Shown here piece by piece: positions 8,670 through 16,198 of a stretch of DNA of 64,000 nt. Positions within the stretch are counted from its first letter, which is position 1. Each line of letters begins with the position of its first letter. The stretch is from Rathayibacter sp. VKM Ac-2857 (GTDB taxonomy: Bacteria; Actinomycetota; Actinomycetes; Actinomycetales; Microbacteriaceae), in assembly GCF_013205025.1 (NCBI RefSeq), contig NZ_JABMLE010000001.1:248001-312000 (forward strand), in the 5' to 3' direction. The position numbers and the translations under genes were made by a program. The notes below the pieces were generated by a model. It was not told the DNA's origin, did no database searches, and was given only the letters and a program-made list of their open reading frames with translations.

Positions 8670-11452
8670 GGTTCACCGTCAACGGCGAGCCGGTCGACGC
8701 GTCGCCTCGTCCCGGTCAGGTGCTGCGGACGCTGCTGCGCGACCACGAGCACTTCGAGGTCAAGAAGGGCTGCGACGCCGGCGACTGCGGCGCCTGCTCG
8801 GTGCTCGTCGACGGCACGCCCTTCCACTCCTGCCTCTACCCGGCGCACCGCATCGAGGGCCGCGAGGTCACCACTGCCGCCGGACTCGGCACTCCGGAGG
8901 AGCCCGGCGCGGTGCAGCAGTCGTTCGTCGATCACGCCGCCTTCCAGTGCGGCTTCTGCACGGCCGGCATGGTCGTCACCGCGAGCGCCCTCGAGGGGGC
9001 GCGCGAGGAGGACCTCCCCCGGCTGATGAAGGGGAACCTCTGCCGCTGCACCGGCTACCGGCCGATCCGCGAGGCGGTGTCCGAGCACGTCTGCGAGCCG
9101 CCCACCGGGCTGACTCCCGTGCGCCGCACCGGGCGCGTCTCCGCCGACGAGTCCCGCGTGGGCCGCCCGCTCGGCGCCCCGGCCGGCCGCCGCATCGTCT
9201 CCGGGCAGGAGCCGTACACGCTCGACGTCGCCGTGCCCGGGCTGCTGCACCTCACGGTGCTGCAGAGCCCGCACGCGCACGCCCGCATCCTCTCGATGGA
9301 CACCGCGGTCGCCGCGACGATGCCCGGCGTCGTCGCCGTGCTGACCGCCGCCGACGTCCCGGACGTCCTCTACTCCACGGCACGGCACGAGTCGCGACTG
9401 GACGACCCCGACGACACCCGGATGCTCGACACCGTCGTGCGCTTCCGCGGCCAGCGCGTCGCGGTCGTCGTCGCCGAGTCGGTCGGCGTGGCCGAGGCCG
9501 CCTGCCGCGCGATCGAGGTCGAGTACGAGCTGCTGCCCGCGGTCTTCGACCCCGAGGAGGCGCGCGCGCCGGGCTCCCCGCTCCTGCACGCGGACAAGGA
9601 CCCGATCGCCTCGCGCATCGCCGACCCCGGCTCGAACGTGGTCGCCGAGCTGCACGGCGAGTACGGCGACGTCGCCGCGGGGCTCGCCGAGGCGGACGTC
9701 GTGGTCGAGGGCCGCTGGACCACCTCCCGCGTCGCGCACACCGCGCTGGAGACGCACGGCACGATCGGCTGGCTCGAGGGCGACGAGCTGGTGCTGCGCA
9801 CCTCCACCCAGGTGCCGTTCCTGGTCCGCGACGAGATCGCGCGGATCTTCGACCGCGACCCCGCGAGCGTGCGGGTCTTCACCGCACGGGTCGGCGGCGG
9901 CTTCGGCGGCAAGCAGGAGATCCTCACCGAGGACGTCGTCGCGCTGGCCGTGCTGGCGACCGGGCGGCCGGTGCAGTTCGAGTTCACCCGCTCCGACGAG
10001 TTCACGATGGCGCCCTGCCGGCACCCGATGCGGGTCGACGTGACGCTCGGCGCGCGCCGCGACGGCCGGCTGACCGCGCTGAGCGTCGACGTGCTCTCGG
10101 ACACCGGCGCCTACGGCAACCACGGCCCCGGAGTGATGTTCCACGGCACCTCCGAGTCGGTCGCGACCTACACGGCGCCGAACAAGCGCGTCGACGCGCA
10201 GGCGGTCTACACGAACAACCTGCCCTCGGGCGCGTTCCGCGGCTACGGCCTCGGCCAGGTGATCTTCGGCATCGAGTCGGCGATGGACGAGCTCGCCGGC
10301 GAGCTGGGCATCGACCCGTTCGAGCTGCGGCGGATCAACGCGGTGAAGCCCGGCGAGCCCCTCGTGGTGACCCACGTGGAGGGCGACGACATCGGCTTCG
10401 CCTCCTACGGGCTCGACCAGTGCCTCGACCTCGCGGAGGCGGCGCTCGACCGCGCGACGGGCGCCGCGGCTCCGGAGGGACCGGGCTGGAGCACCGGGCG
10501 CGGCATGGCGGTCGCGATGATCGCGACGCTGCCCCCGCGCGGCCACTTCTCCGAGGCGACCGTGTCGGTCGACGCCGACGGTGTCCTGACGATCGGAGTC
10601 GGCACCGCGGAGTTCGGCAATGGGACGACCACCGTGCACACCCAGCTCGTCGCGAGCGCGTTCGGGGCCTCGGCGGACCGGGTGCGGATCCGGCAGTCGG
10701 ACACGGCTGCGGCGCGGTACGACACCGGCGCGTTCGGCAGCGCGGGGACGGTGGTGGCCGGCAAGGCCGTGTACAGCGCGGCGCTGCGGCTGCTGGCCGA
10801 CCTGCGCTCGCTGGCGAAGCGGCTGACCGGGCACGACGGCAGCGAGTTCGAACCGGACGACGAGGGGCTCCTCGCCGCGGACGGCACCCGGGTGAGCTTC
10901 GCGGACCTCGCGCTCGCGGCCGGCGGACCCGTGTCCGCGACCGGCAGCGAGGACGGCGCGCAGCGCTCGCTCGCCTTCAACGTGCAGGGCTTCCGCGTCG
11001 CGGTGCACGCGCCGACCGGCGAGGTGCGGATCCTGCAGTCGGTGCAGGCGGCCGACGCGGGCTTCGTCATCAATCCGGCGCAGCTCCGCGGGCAGGTCGA
11101 GGGCGGCGTCGCCCAGGCGATCGGCTCGGCGCTCTACGAGGAGGTGATCCTCGACGGCGAGGGCACCGTGACCACGGCGATCCTGCGGAACTACCACATC
11201 CCGCAGATGGCGGACGTGCCGCCGACCGAGGTCTACTTCGCCGACACGGCCGACGAGCTCGGGCCGTTCGGCGCGAAGTCGATGAGCGAGGCGCCCTACA
11301 ACCCGGTGGCGCCCGCCCTCGCCAACGCCGTCCGCGACGCCGTCGGCGTCCGGCCGCACGCGCTGCCGATCTCCCGCGACCGCGTCTGGCGCCTGCTCCA
11401 CCCCGACGCGGCCCCCGTGCCCACGGTCGACGCGGGCGCGCCCCCCGGCTGA
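8666..11452 (+). CDS. Xanthine dehydrogenase, fused 2Fe-2S and molybdopterin subunits
   Basis: A 928-residue fusion of the small and large subunits. Residues 1-145 hold two 2Fe-2S clusters: Cys36/41/44/56 (plant-ferredoxin type) and Cys95/98/126/128 (CGFC and CRC motifs). A linker at about 145-170 leads into the Mo domain (170-915), which has the Gly-rich GRVGGGFGGKQE-like MPT loop near 415 and the catalytic Glu875 in KSMSEAPYN. The FAD domain, which sits between these parts in eukaryotic XDH, is a separate upstream gene. Moco genes just upstream and XdhC/MocA downstream fit its maturation. Substrate is inferred from context. Confidence 0.9.
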   Translation: MRFTVNGEPVDASPRPGQVLRTLLRDHEHFEVKKGCDAGDCGACSVLVDGTPFHSCLYPAHRIEGREVTTAAGLGTPEEPGAVQQSFVDHAAFQCGFCTAGMVVTASALEGAREEDLPRLMKGNLCRCTGYRPIREAVSEHVCEPPTGLTPVRRTGRVSADESRVGRPLGAPAGRRIVSGQEPYTLDVAVPGLLHLTVLQSPHAHARILSMDTAVAATMPGVVAVLTAADVPDVLYSTARHESRLDDPDDTRMLDTVVRFRGQRVAVVVAESVGVAEAACRAIEVEYELLPAVFDPEEARAPGSPLLHADKDPIASRIADPGSNVVAELHGEYGDVAAGLAEADVVVEGRWTTSRVAHTALETHGTIGWLEGDELVLRTSTQVPFLVRDEIARIFDRDPASVRVFTARVGGGFGGKQEILTEDVVALAVLATGRPVQFEFTRSDEFTMAPCRHPMRVDVTLGARRDGRLTALSVDVLSDTGAYGNHGPGVMFHGTSESVATYTAPNKRVDAQAVYTNNLPSGAFRGYGLGQVIFGIESAMDELAGELGIDPFELRRINAVKPGEPLVVTHVEGDDIGFASYGLDQCLDLAEAALDRATGAAAPEGPGWSTGRGMAVAMIATLPPRGHFSEATVSVDADGVLTIGVGTAEFGNGTTTVHTQLVASAFGASADRVRIRQSDTAAARYDTGAFGSAGTVVAGKAVYSAALRLLADLRSLAKRLTGHDGSEFEPDDEGLLAADGTRVSFADLALAAGGPVSATGSEDGAQRSLAFNVQGFRVAVHAPTGEVRILQSVQAADAGFVINPAQLRGQVEGGVAQAIGSALYEEVILDGEGTVTTAILRNYHIPQMADVPPTEVYFADTADELGPFGAKSMSEAPYNPVAPALANAVRDAVGVRPHALPISRDRVWRLLHPDAAPVPTVDAGAPPG

Positions 11453-11487
11453 CCCGGCGACTGCGGAGGCCGCGGCCGTGGCCGACC

Positions 11488-11616
11488 ATGCTGGTCGAGT
11501 AGCCCCGCAGGGGCGTATCGAGACCCCCCCCCACCGCCAGCACGCGGGGTCTGCAGACCAGCCTGCTGACGACCGTGGATCTCGATACGCCCGCTCCGCG
11601 GCCTACTCGATCAGCA
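11488..11616. repeat. Composite F-spacer-R palindromic repeat, long form (129 bp)
   Basis: An F element (11488-11526: ATGCTGGTCGAGTAG, then GCCCC-GCA-GGGGC hairpin, then CGTATCGAGACC) is followed by about 50 bp containing CTGCAGACC and by an inverted relative R (11577-11616: GGATCTCGATACG ... CTACTCGATCAGCA). The 578-bp gap between the xdh gene and the deaminase contains only such repeats and no gene that I can support. Confidence 0.85.
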
Positions 11617-11651
11617 AAGAGGCGACCCTCCATGGAATCGCCAGCGCCTTC

Positions 11652-11760
11652 ATGCTGGTCGAGTAGCCCCGCAGGGGCGTATCGAGACCCACGCACGTCA
11701 GCGCGCCGGGCCTGCAGACCGCCCCGCGGACGACAACGGATCTCCTTGAAAGAGACGCCC
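11652..11760. repeat. Composite repeat with decayed R half
   Basis: A complete F element at 11652-11690 is followed by the conserved spacer (CTGCAGACC) and an R half that stops after GGATCTC. It is otherwise as at 11488-11616. Confidence 0.75.
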
Positions 11761-11766
11761 GCACCC

Positions 11767-11892
11767 ATGCTGGTCGAGTAGCCCCGCAGGGGCGTATCGA
11801 GACCCACCACCGCCAGAACGCGGGGTCTGCAGACCAGCCTGCTGACGACCGTGGATCTCGATACGCCCGCTCCGCGGCCTACTCGATCAGCA
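11767..11892. repeat. Composite F-spacer-R palindromic repeat, long form (126 bp)
   Basis: F at 11767-11805 and R at 11853-11892. The spacer and R half are near-identical to those of the unit at 11488-11616, indicating recent duplication. Confidence 0.85.
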
Positions 11893-11963
11893 TGGAGGCG
11901 CCCACTCGGTCGGTCTGCGCACGGCGACTCGGTCAGCATGCAGACGCGGTGGGCTTCGCCTCC

Positions 11964-12002
11964 ATGCTGGTCGAGTAGCCGCGCAGCGGCGTATCGAGAC
12001 CC
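11964..12002. repeat. Solitary F element
   Basis: Same 39-bp element with a GCCGC-GCA-GCGGC apex instead of GCCCC-GCA-GGGGC. The compensatory change keeps the hairpin paired. It lies 28 bp beyond the stop of the deaminase gene. Confidence 0.8.
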
Positions 12003-12030
12003 ACGCTCGCCAGGACACCCCGCCGAGACG

Positions 12031-13428
12031 TCAGACGCGGGAGGCCAGCTCCGCGCTCGCGCGGGCGACCTCGCGGGCGATCGCGTCCTCGTCCGCGCCG
12101 ACGAGGTGGCCGTCGGCGACCGCGGGCCGACCGTTCACGAGGAGGAGCGTCACCGGCGGCTGCGCGCCGAGCGCGAGCGCCGCGACCGGGTCGGCGATGC
12201 CGGCGTGCTCGATGCCGTCGATCCGCCACAGCGCCAGGTCGGCGAGCTTGCCCACCTCGATCGAGCCGATCTCGTCCTGGCGGCCGAGCACGCGCGCGCC
12301 GCCGATCGTCGCGATCGAGAGCGCCTGCCGCGCGCTCATCCGGTCGGCCCCGGCGCGGAGGCGGTTCATCAGCACGGCCGCGCGGATCTCGGAGCCGAGC
12401 TGCCCGGACTCGTTCGAGGCGGCGCCGTCCACGCCGAGCCCGACCGGAGCCCCGGCCGCCAGCAGCTGCGGGATCGGCGCGATGCCCGCCGCGAGCCGCG
12501 CGTTCGACGACGGGCAGTGCGCGACTCCGGTACCCGTGGCCGCGAACTTCGCGATCGCGTCGTCGTCGAGGTGCACGCCGTGCGCCATCCAGACGTCGTC
12601 GCCGAGCCAGCCGAGCGACTCCAGGTAGTCCGTGGGCGACATGCCGAAGGTCTCGCGGGTGTACGCGTCCTCCTCGACCGTCTCGGAGCCGTGGGTGTGC
12701 AGCCGCACGCCGAGCTGCCGGGCGAGCACCGCCGACTCGCGCAGCAGGTCCGGGGTCACCGAGAACGGCGAGCACGGCGCGATCGCGACGCGCACCATCG
12801 CCTCGAAGGAGGTGTCGTGGTAGCGCTCGACGGCCTCGCCACTCGCCTGCAGCGCCGCGGCCGTGGTCTCGACCGCGAAGTCCGGCGGCAGCCCTCCCTG
12901 CGACTCGCCGAGGTCCATCGAGCCGCGCGTCGCGTGCAGGCGCAGCCCGAGCGTCGAGGCCGCGTCGACGATCCCGCCGACGATGTCGCCGGAGCCGCGC
13001 GGGAAGACGTAGTGGTGGTCGCCCACGGTGCTGCAGCCCGAGCGGGCGAGCACCCCCATCGCGCCGAGGGACGCCGACCGCGTGAGGTCGGCGTCGATCC
13101 GCGACCAGGCCGGATAGAGCGCGACGAGCCAGTCGAAGAGGATCGAGTCCTGCGCCCAGCCGCGGGTCAGCCACTGGTAGAGGTGGTGGTGGGTGTTGAC
13201 GAGCCCCGGGGTCAGCAGGTGGCCGCGGCCGTCGACCAGGGTGAGCACGACCGGCTCGGCCGACGGCACTCCGGTGGGCGCCCGGCCGTCGAGCGCCCAG
13301 GCGGGTGGAGCGCCGGCGCCGACCGCGACGGTCCGCCGGTCGTCGACGACGACATGACCGCCCGGATGCTCGGTCCCGGCGGCGTCGACGGTGGCGACAT
13401 GGGCTCCGGTGATGACGTGGCGCTGCAT
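12031..13428 (-). CDS. Amidohydrolase, probable 8-oxoguanine deaminase
   Basis: A 465-residue metal-dependent deaminase of the AtzB/TrzN/SsnA superfamily branch. It has the metal-binding LVNTHHHLYQWLTRGWAQD (about residues 73-92), HTHGSE (His ligand), AHGVHLDDDAI, and GLGVDGAASNES with the catalytic Asp. The segment TRGSMDLGESQGGLPPD matches enzymes shown to deaminate 8-oxoguanine to urate, from memory. That product would feed the uricase pathway here. Isocytosine or triazine deaminase activity cannot be excluded. It is monocistronic; an operator-like GTTTC pair lies just upstream. Confidence 0.8.
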   Translation of the reverse strand: MQRHVITGAHVATVDAAGTEHPGGHVVVDDRRTVAVGAGAPPAWALDGRAPTGVPSAEPVVLTLVDGRGHLLTPGLVNTHHHLYQWLTRGWAQDSILFDWLVALYPAWSRIDADLTRSASLGAMGVLARSGCSTVGDHHYVFPRGSGDIVGGIVDAASTLGLRLHATRGSMDLGESQGGLPPDFAVETTAAALQASGEAVERYHDTSFEAMVRVAIAPCSPFSVTPDLLRESAVLARQLGVRLHTHGSETVEEDAYTRETFGMSPTDYLESLGWLGDDVWMAHGVHLDDDAIAKFAATGTGVAHCPSSNARLAAGIAPIPQLLAAGAPVGLGVDGAASNESGQLGSEIRAAVLMNRLRAGADRMSARQALSIATIGGARVLGRQDEIGSIEVGKLADLALWRIDGIEHAGIADPVAALALGAQPPVTLLLVNGRPAVADGHLVGADEDAIAREVARASAELASRV

Positions 13429-13450
13429 CCCCCGAGCATGCCAGCGCGGT

Positions 13451-13466
13451 GTTTCGCCGTCGTTTC
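13451..13466 (+). promoter_or_regulatory. GTTTC-N6-GTTTC operator upstream of the deaminase gene
   Basis: Perfect direct repeat GTTTC-GCCGTC-GTTTC with 11-bp period, 23-38 bp before the start of the minus-strand deaminase gene. It is one of five good copies in this window, all upstream of nucleobase-catabolic genes. Confidence 0.6.
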
Positions 13467-13504
13467 CGTGGAGCAGCCCGCCTCGGTCGAGGCGGCTCGC
13501 CTGC

Positions 13505-14038
13505 TCAGCGGGTGAAGAGGTAGACCGTGAAGGGAGGAGCCGTCCACGAGCGCGTCGGCGTGCGGACGGTCCATCGGCCTGAGACGGTCACGACCCCGGC
13601 GTCGAGCTCGTGCGCGGTGATCCGCCGCTCCGCAGTGCTGAAGCTCGAGGACTCGCCGGGCTCGAGCTCCTCGGCGGTCGGGCCGATGTCGTGGAGGGCC
13701 ACGTCTCCGGTGTTCGCGAAGTGGTAGGTGAGCGTGATCGGCGAACCCGGTTCGATCAGCCCGCCGGGCGTCGTCTCGAAGCGCGCGGTGACGTCGACGT
13801 GCAGCCCGGGATGCTCGACGACGGAGGACCGCGACGAGGTCAGCGACGAGGTCGGCTTCGGCGTGCTCGGGAGCGGCAGGTCGGCGGATGCCGCGGGTGC
13901 GACGCCGCACACCAGTGCGGCACCGACCGCCGCTGCCGTGACGAGGGACGGGAAGCTTCTTCGGTGGGGGCGGACGCGAGCCGGCCGGCGCAGACGAGAC
14001 GAGTGCGGCGACGCGCTGATGGAGGGGCGATCGATCAT
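13505..14038 (-). CDS. Secreted protein with a single DUF11/DUF7507-like beta domain
   Basis: A 177-residue exported protein of unknown role. A basic N-terminus and hydrophobic stretch (FPSLVTAAAVGAALVCGVAP) with an ASA-D cleavage site form a signal peptide ending near residue 50. The rest resembles one repeat of the surface-protein beta domain: SPITLTYHFANTGDVALHDI, then LEPGESSSFS and ITAHELDAGVVTVSG. Usually such domains come in long arrays with an anchor; here there is only one, with no sortase or TM anchor. The ATG follows AGGGAG. It is paralogous to the gene at 14285-14869. Confidence 0.75.
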   Translation of the reverse strand: MIDRPSISASPHSSRLRRPARVRPHRRSFPSLVTAAAVGAALVCGVAPAASADLPLPSTPKPTSSLTSSRSSVVEHPGLHVDVTARFETTPGGLIEPGSPITLTYHFANTGDVALHDIGPTAEELEPGESSSFSTAERRITAHELDAGVVTVSGRWTVRTPTRSWTAPPFTVYLFTR

Positions 14039-14179
14039 GGGAACTCCCTGAGGGTGCGCGGAAGGGGACAGCGAACGGGTTCGTGCTTCTCTCGGCGAGG
14101 ACGGCCTCACGGTGAGGGCCACGCCTCTTCGGCACGGCACGCTTTCGAGACGGATGCGGGCCGGCGGAGGAGGACGGAC

Positions 14180-14204
14180 GCGGAGCGATCGAGCCTCGCT
14201 CCGC
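14180..14204. terminator. Stem-loop between the two secreted-protein genes
   Basis: 9-bp arms GCGGAGCGA / TCGCTCCGC with a 7-nt loop, 81 bp downstream of the stop of the minus-strand gene at 14285. A second, stronger hairpin lies between them. Confidence 0.4.
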
Positions 14205-14218
14205 ATCCGTCCCCTCGA

Positions 14219-14267
14219 GGCGGTCCGCCGGCCCCCCGCGAACCGCGGGTCAGCCGGTCGGACCGCC
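14219..14267 (-). terminator. Large GC-rich terminator hairpin after the 14285-14869 gene
   Basis: Arms GGCGGTCCG / CGGACCGCC extended by an inner CCGGC / GCCGG pairing and a CCGCG-AA-CGCGG apex. It starts 18 bp beyond the stop codon on the minus strand. The 246-bp gap to the next gene holds only this and the smaller hairpin. Confidence 0.6.
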
Positions 14268-14284
14268 GCCGACCTCTGCCTGCT

Positions 14285-14869
14285 CTAGCCGATGGACCAG
14301 GGGAAGAGGAGGTCGAACGTGCTGGTCGGCGAGGTCACCGAGCCGACCGGCGTCCTCGCCGTCCAGGTGCTCGACAGGGCCACGTAGCCCCGCCGGAGAT
14401 CCTCCCCGGTGACGACGCGCCCCTTGACGGTGATGGTGGAGACCTTGTCGACGTCCAGGTTCAGGCTCGTCGGACCGACATCGCGCAGCGGCATGTCACC
14501 GGTGTTGAAGAACGAGTACACGACGGTGATCGGCGTGCCCAGCCCGATGACGGCCCCCGGCGCGACGTCGAAGGAGGCGTAGGTCTTGACCTTGAGCCCG
14601 GGGTGCACCGCGGCTCCGCTTCCCCTTGAGGCAGCGAAGGTGAAACCGCCGTCGGAAGCCGCGACGGCCGACGGCGCCGACGCACTCCCGCCGCTTGTGA
14701 CGATGCTCTTCGCCGGGCTCGTCGGGGCTGCGACGTCCGGGGTCGGGTCGGCGAGCGCGGCCGGAGCGAGGCCGCCTGCGAGACCAGCGACGAGCGCGAG
14801 GGTCGCGACGGTCGAGCGGCTTCCGCGCGCGGGACGGGCGGCGGTGAGGGAACGGGTGGGTTCGGTCAT
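14285..14869 (-). CDS. Secreted protein, paralogue of the 13505-14038 product
   Basis: A 194-residue exported protein. It has a signal peptide (STVATLALVAGLAGGLAPAALAD) and an Ala/Ser/Pro-rich linker to about residue 85. One DUF11/DUF7507-like domain follows: TPITVVYSFFNTGDMPLRDVG, ITVKGRVVTGEDLRRGYVALSSTW. It shares with its neighbour the layout HPGL-x-V-x(2-3)-A-x-F then PG and GxPI, so the pair arose by tandem duplication. The ATG follows AGGAG. No anchor motif is seen; function unknown. Confidence 0.75.
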   Translation of the reverse strand: MTEPTRSLTAARPARGSRSTVATLALVAGLAGGLAPAALADPTPDVAAPTSPAKSIVTSGGSASAPSAVAASDGGFTFAASRGSGAAVHPGLKVKTYASFDVAPGAVIGLGTPITVVYSFFNTGDMPLRDVGPTSLNLDVDKVSTITVKGRVVTGEDLRRGYVALSSTWTARTPVGSVTSPTSTFDLLFPWSIG

Positions 14870-15004
14870 GGTGACTCCTGGTTCATCGTGCTGAGGGCGA
14901 GCGGCGGAGCGACGCCATGGTGGCATCGCGCCCGTCGCGCTGTCCTCTCTGTGGCACGGACTGAGGAGCCCGGCAGCGCGTGTGACCCGCTGGCGCCTTC
15001 TGTC

Positions 15005-16099
15005 TCAGCGCGAGGCGTGGATCGGCCCGGACCGCTCCGTCAGCCGCGCCCCCGAGGCCCCCGCGCGCACCGCCAGCACCTCCGCGAGGATCGACACCGC
15101 CGTCTCCTCCGGCGTGGACGCGCCGATGTCCAGGCCGATCGGCGAGTGCAGCCGCGCGAGCGACTCCTCCGCCACCCCGGCCTCGCGCAGCAGCCGCAGA
15201 CGCCGCTCGTGCGTTCGCCGCGACCCCATCGCGCCGATGTAGGCGGCCGGCAGGGTCAGCGCGGTCTCGAGCAGCGGCACGTCGAACTTCTCGTCGTGGG
15301 TCAGCACCGCGATCACCGTGCGCTCGTCGACCTCCGTCGCCGCCAGGTAGTCGGCCGGCCAGTCGACCACGACCTCGTCGGCGCCCGGGAACCTCCCCGC
15401 CGTCGCGAACACCGGACGCGCGTCGCAGACCGTCACCCGGTAGCCGAGCAGCGCCCCGGCCGCGCAGAGGGCCGCGGAGAAGTCGACGGCGCCGAAGATC
15501 AGCAGGCGCGGCTTCTCGGCGCTCACCACGTACGTCACCTCGAGCTCGACGCCCTGGCAGGCGATCTCGACCGTCGCCGAGCGGCCCGAAGCGAGGCGCG
15601 CCGCCCGCTCGGCCAGGATCCGGCGGACCGTGTCCTCGTCCAGCAACCGCCCCACCACGTCCTGCGCGCGGGTCGCCCCGGTGAGCACCAGGCCGACCAG
15701 CTCGTCGGGCCCGCCGACGATCATCGCGAGCCCCGCGGGCCGCCCGGCCCGCGCAGCCCGCAGCTCGGCGAGCACGGCCCCCGAGGACGCGTCGACCGCG
15801 TGCCCGAAGACCCGCAGCTGACCGCCGCAGGAGAGCCCGGCCGCGAAGGCCGCCTCGTCGTCGAAGCCGAAGTGCTCCGAGGCGGAGCCGCCGGTGCCGA
15901 GCACCTCCTGCGCCAGCGCGTAGGCCTGGGCCTCGACGCAGCCGCCGGAGATCGAGCCGAGGGCGCTGCCGTCGGCGTCGACCGCCATCGAGGAGCCGAG
16001 GGCACGCGGCGCGGAGCCGAAGACGTGGGTGACGGTGACGACGGCGACGCGCTCGCCCGCCTCGACGCGCGCGAGGATCGGCACTGCGAGTTCGAGCAC
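15005..16099 (-). CDS. XdhC/CoxI family molybdenum-enzyme maturation factor
   Basis: XdhC-type protein that binds Moco and helps sulfurate and insert it into xanthine dehydrogenase. N-terminal CoxI domain: VFGSAPRALGSSM, GSISGGCVEAQ, GLSCGGQLRVFG with the conserved Cys. C-terminal Rossmann domain (from about residue 190): RLLIFGAVDFSAAL, VCDARPVFA, AYIGAMGSRRTHERR. I choose the GTG at 16099 because GGAGG lies 5 nt upstream and family homology begins there. An upstream ATG at 16177 would add 26 low-complexity residues. It is divergent from allantoinase. Confidence 0.88.
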   Translation of the reverse strand: MLELAVPILARVEAGERVAVVTVTHVFGSAPRALGSSMAVDADGSALGSISGGCVEAQAYALAQEVLGTGGSASEHFGFDDEAAFAAGLSCGGQLRVFGHAVDASSGAVLAELRAARAGRPAGLAMIVGGPDELVGLVLTGATRAQDVVGRLLDEDTVRRILAERAARLASGRSATVEIACQGVELEVTYVVSAEKPRLLIFGAVDFSAALCAAGALLGYRVTVCDARPVFATAGRFPGADEVVVDWPADYLAATEVDERTVIAVLTHDEKFDVPLLETALTLPAAYIGAMGSRRTHERRLRLLREAGVAEESLARLHSPIGLDIGASTPEETAVSILAEVLAVRAGASGARLTERSGPIHASR

Positions 16100-16159
16100 G
16101 GCGGCCTCCGACGTCGACGGGCGGGAGGGCGCAGAGCCGGGTCGTGCGGCCGGCGGGCG

Positions 16160-16175
16160 CTCACACGCGGGAAAC
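16160..16175 (-). promoter_or_regulatory. Weak GTTTC-type half-operator in the xdhC/allB divergent region
   Basis: Minus-strand GTTTC-N6-GTGAG keeps the 11-bp period but has one poor half. It overlaps the -35 zone of the putative allB promoter. It is included only because of its location between two purine genes. Confidence 0.3.
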
Positions 16176-16185
16176 ATGCCGAGTA

Positions 16186-16191
16186 TATGGT
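16186..16191 (+). promoter_or_regulatory. -10 box of a probable leaderless allantoinase promoter
   Basis: TATGGT (TANNNT) ends 7 nt before the ATG at 16199. An in-frame ATG at 16187 overlaps the box and would be untranscribed if this promoter is real. Confidence 0.45.
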
Positions 16192-16198
16192 CGAACCC

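Noticed and set aside
7766-11401. Very long open frame on the minus strand opposite the xanthine dehydrogenase genes
   Set aside because: It is antisense to two well-supported genes, has the His/Arg/Ala/Gly-rich composition typical of GC-rich shadow frames and shows no domain.
11478-11939. Short open frames running through the F/R repeats as coding genes
   Set aside because: They consist of repeat sequence, are interrupted by the conserved TAG inside GTCGAGTAG, have no ribosome binding sites and resemble no protein family.
16177-16179. ATG at 16177 as xdhC start
   Set aside because: It would add a 26-residue Pro/Ser/Ala-rich extension outside the family and lacks a ribosome binding site, whereas GTG 16099 has GGAGG 5 nt upstream.
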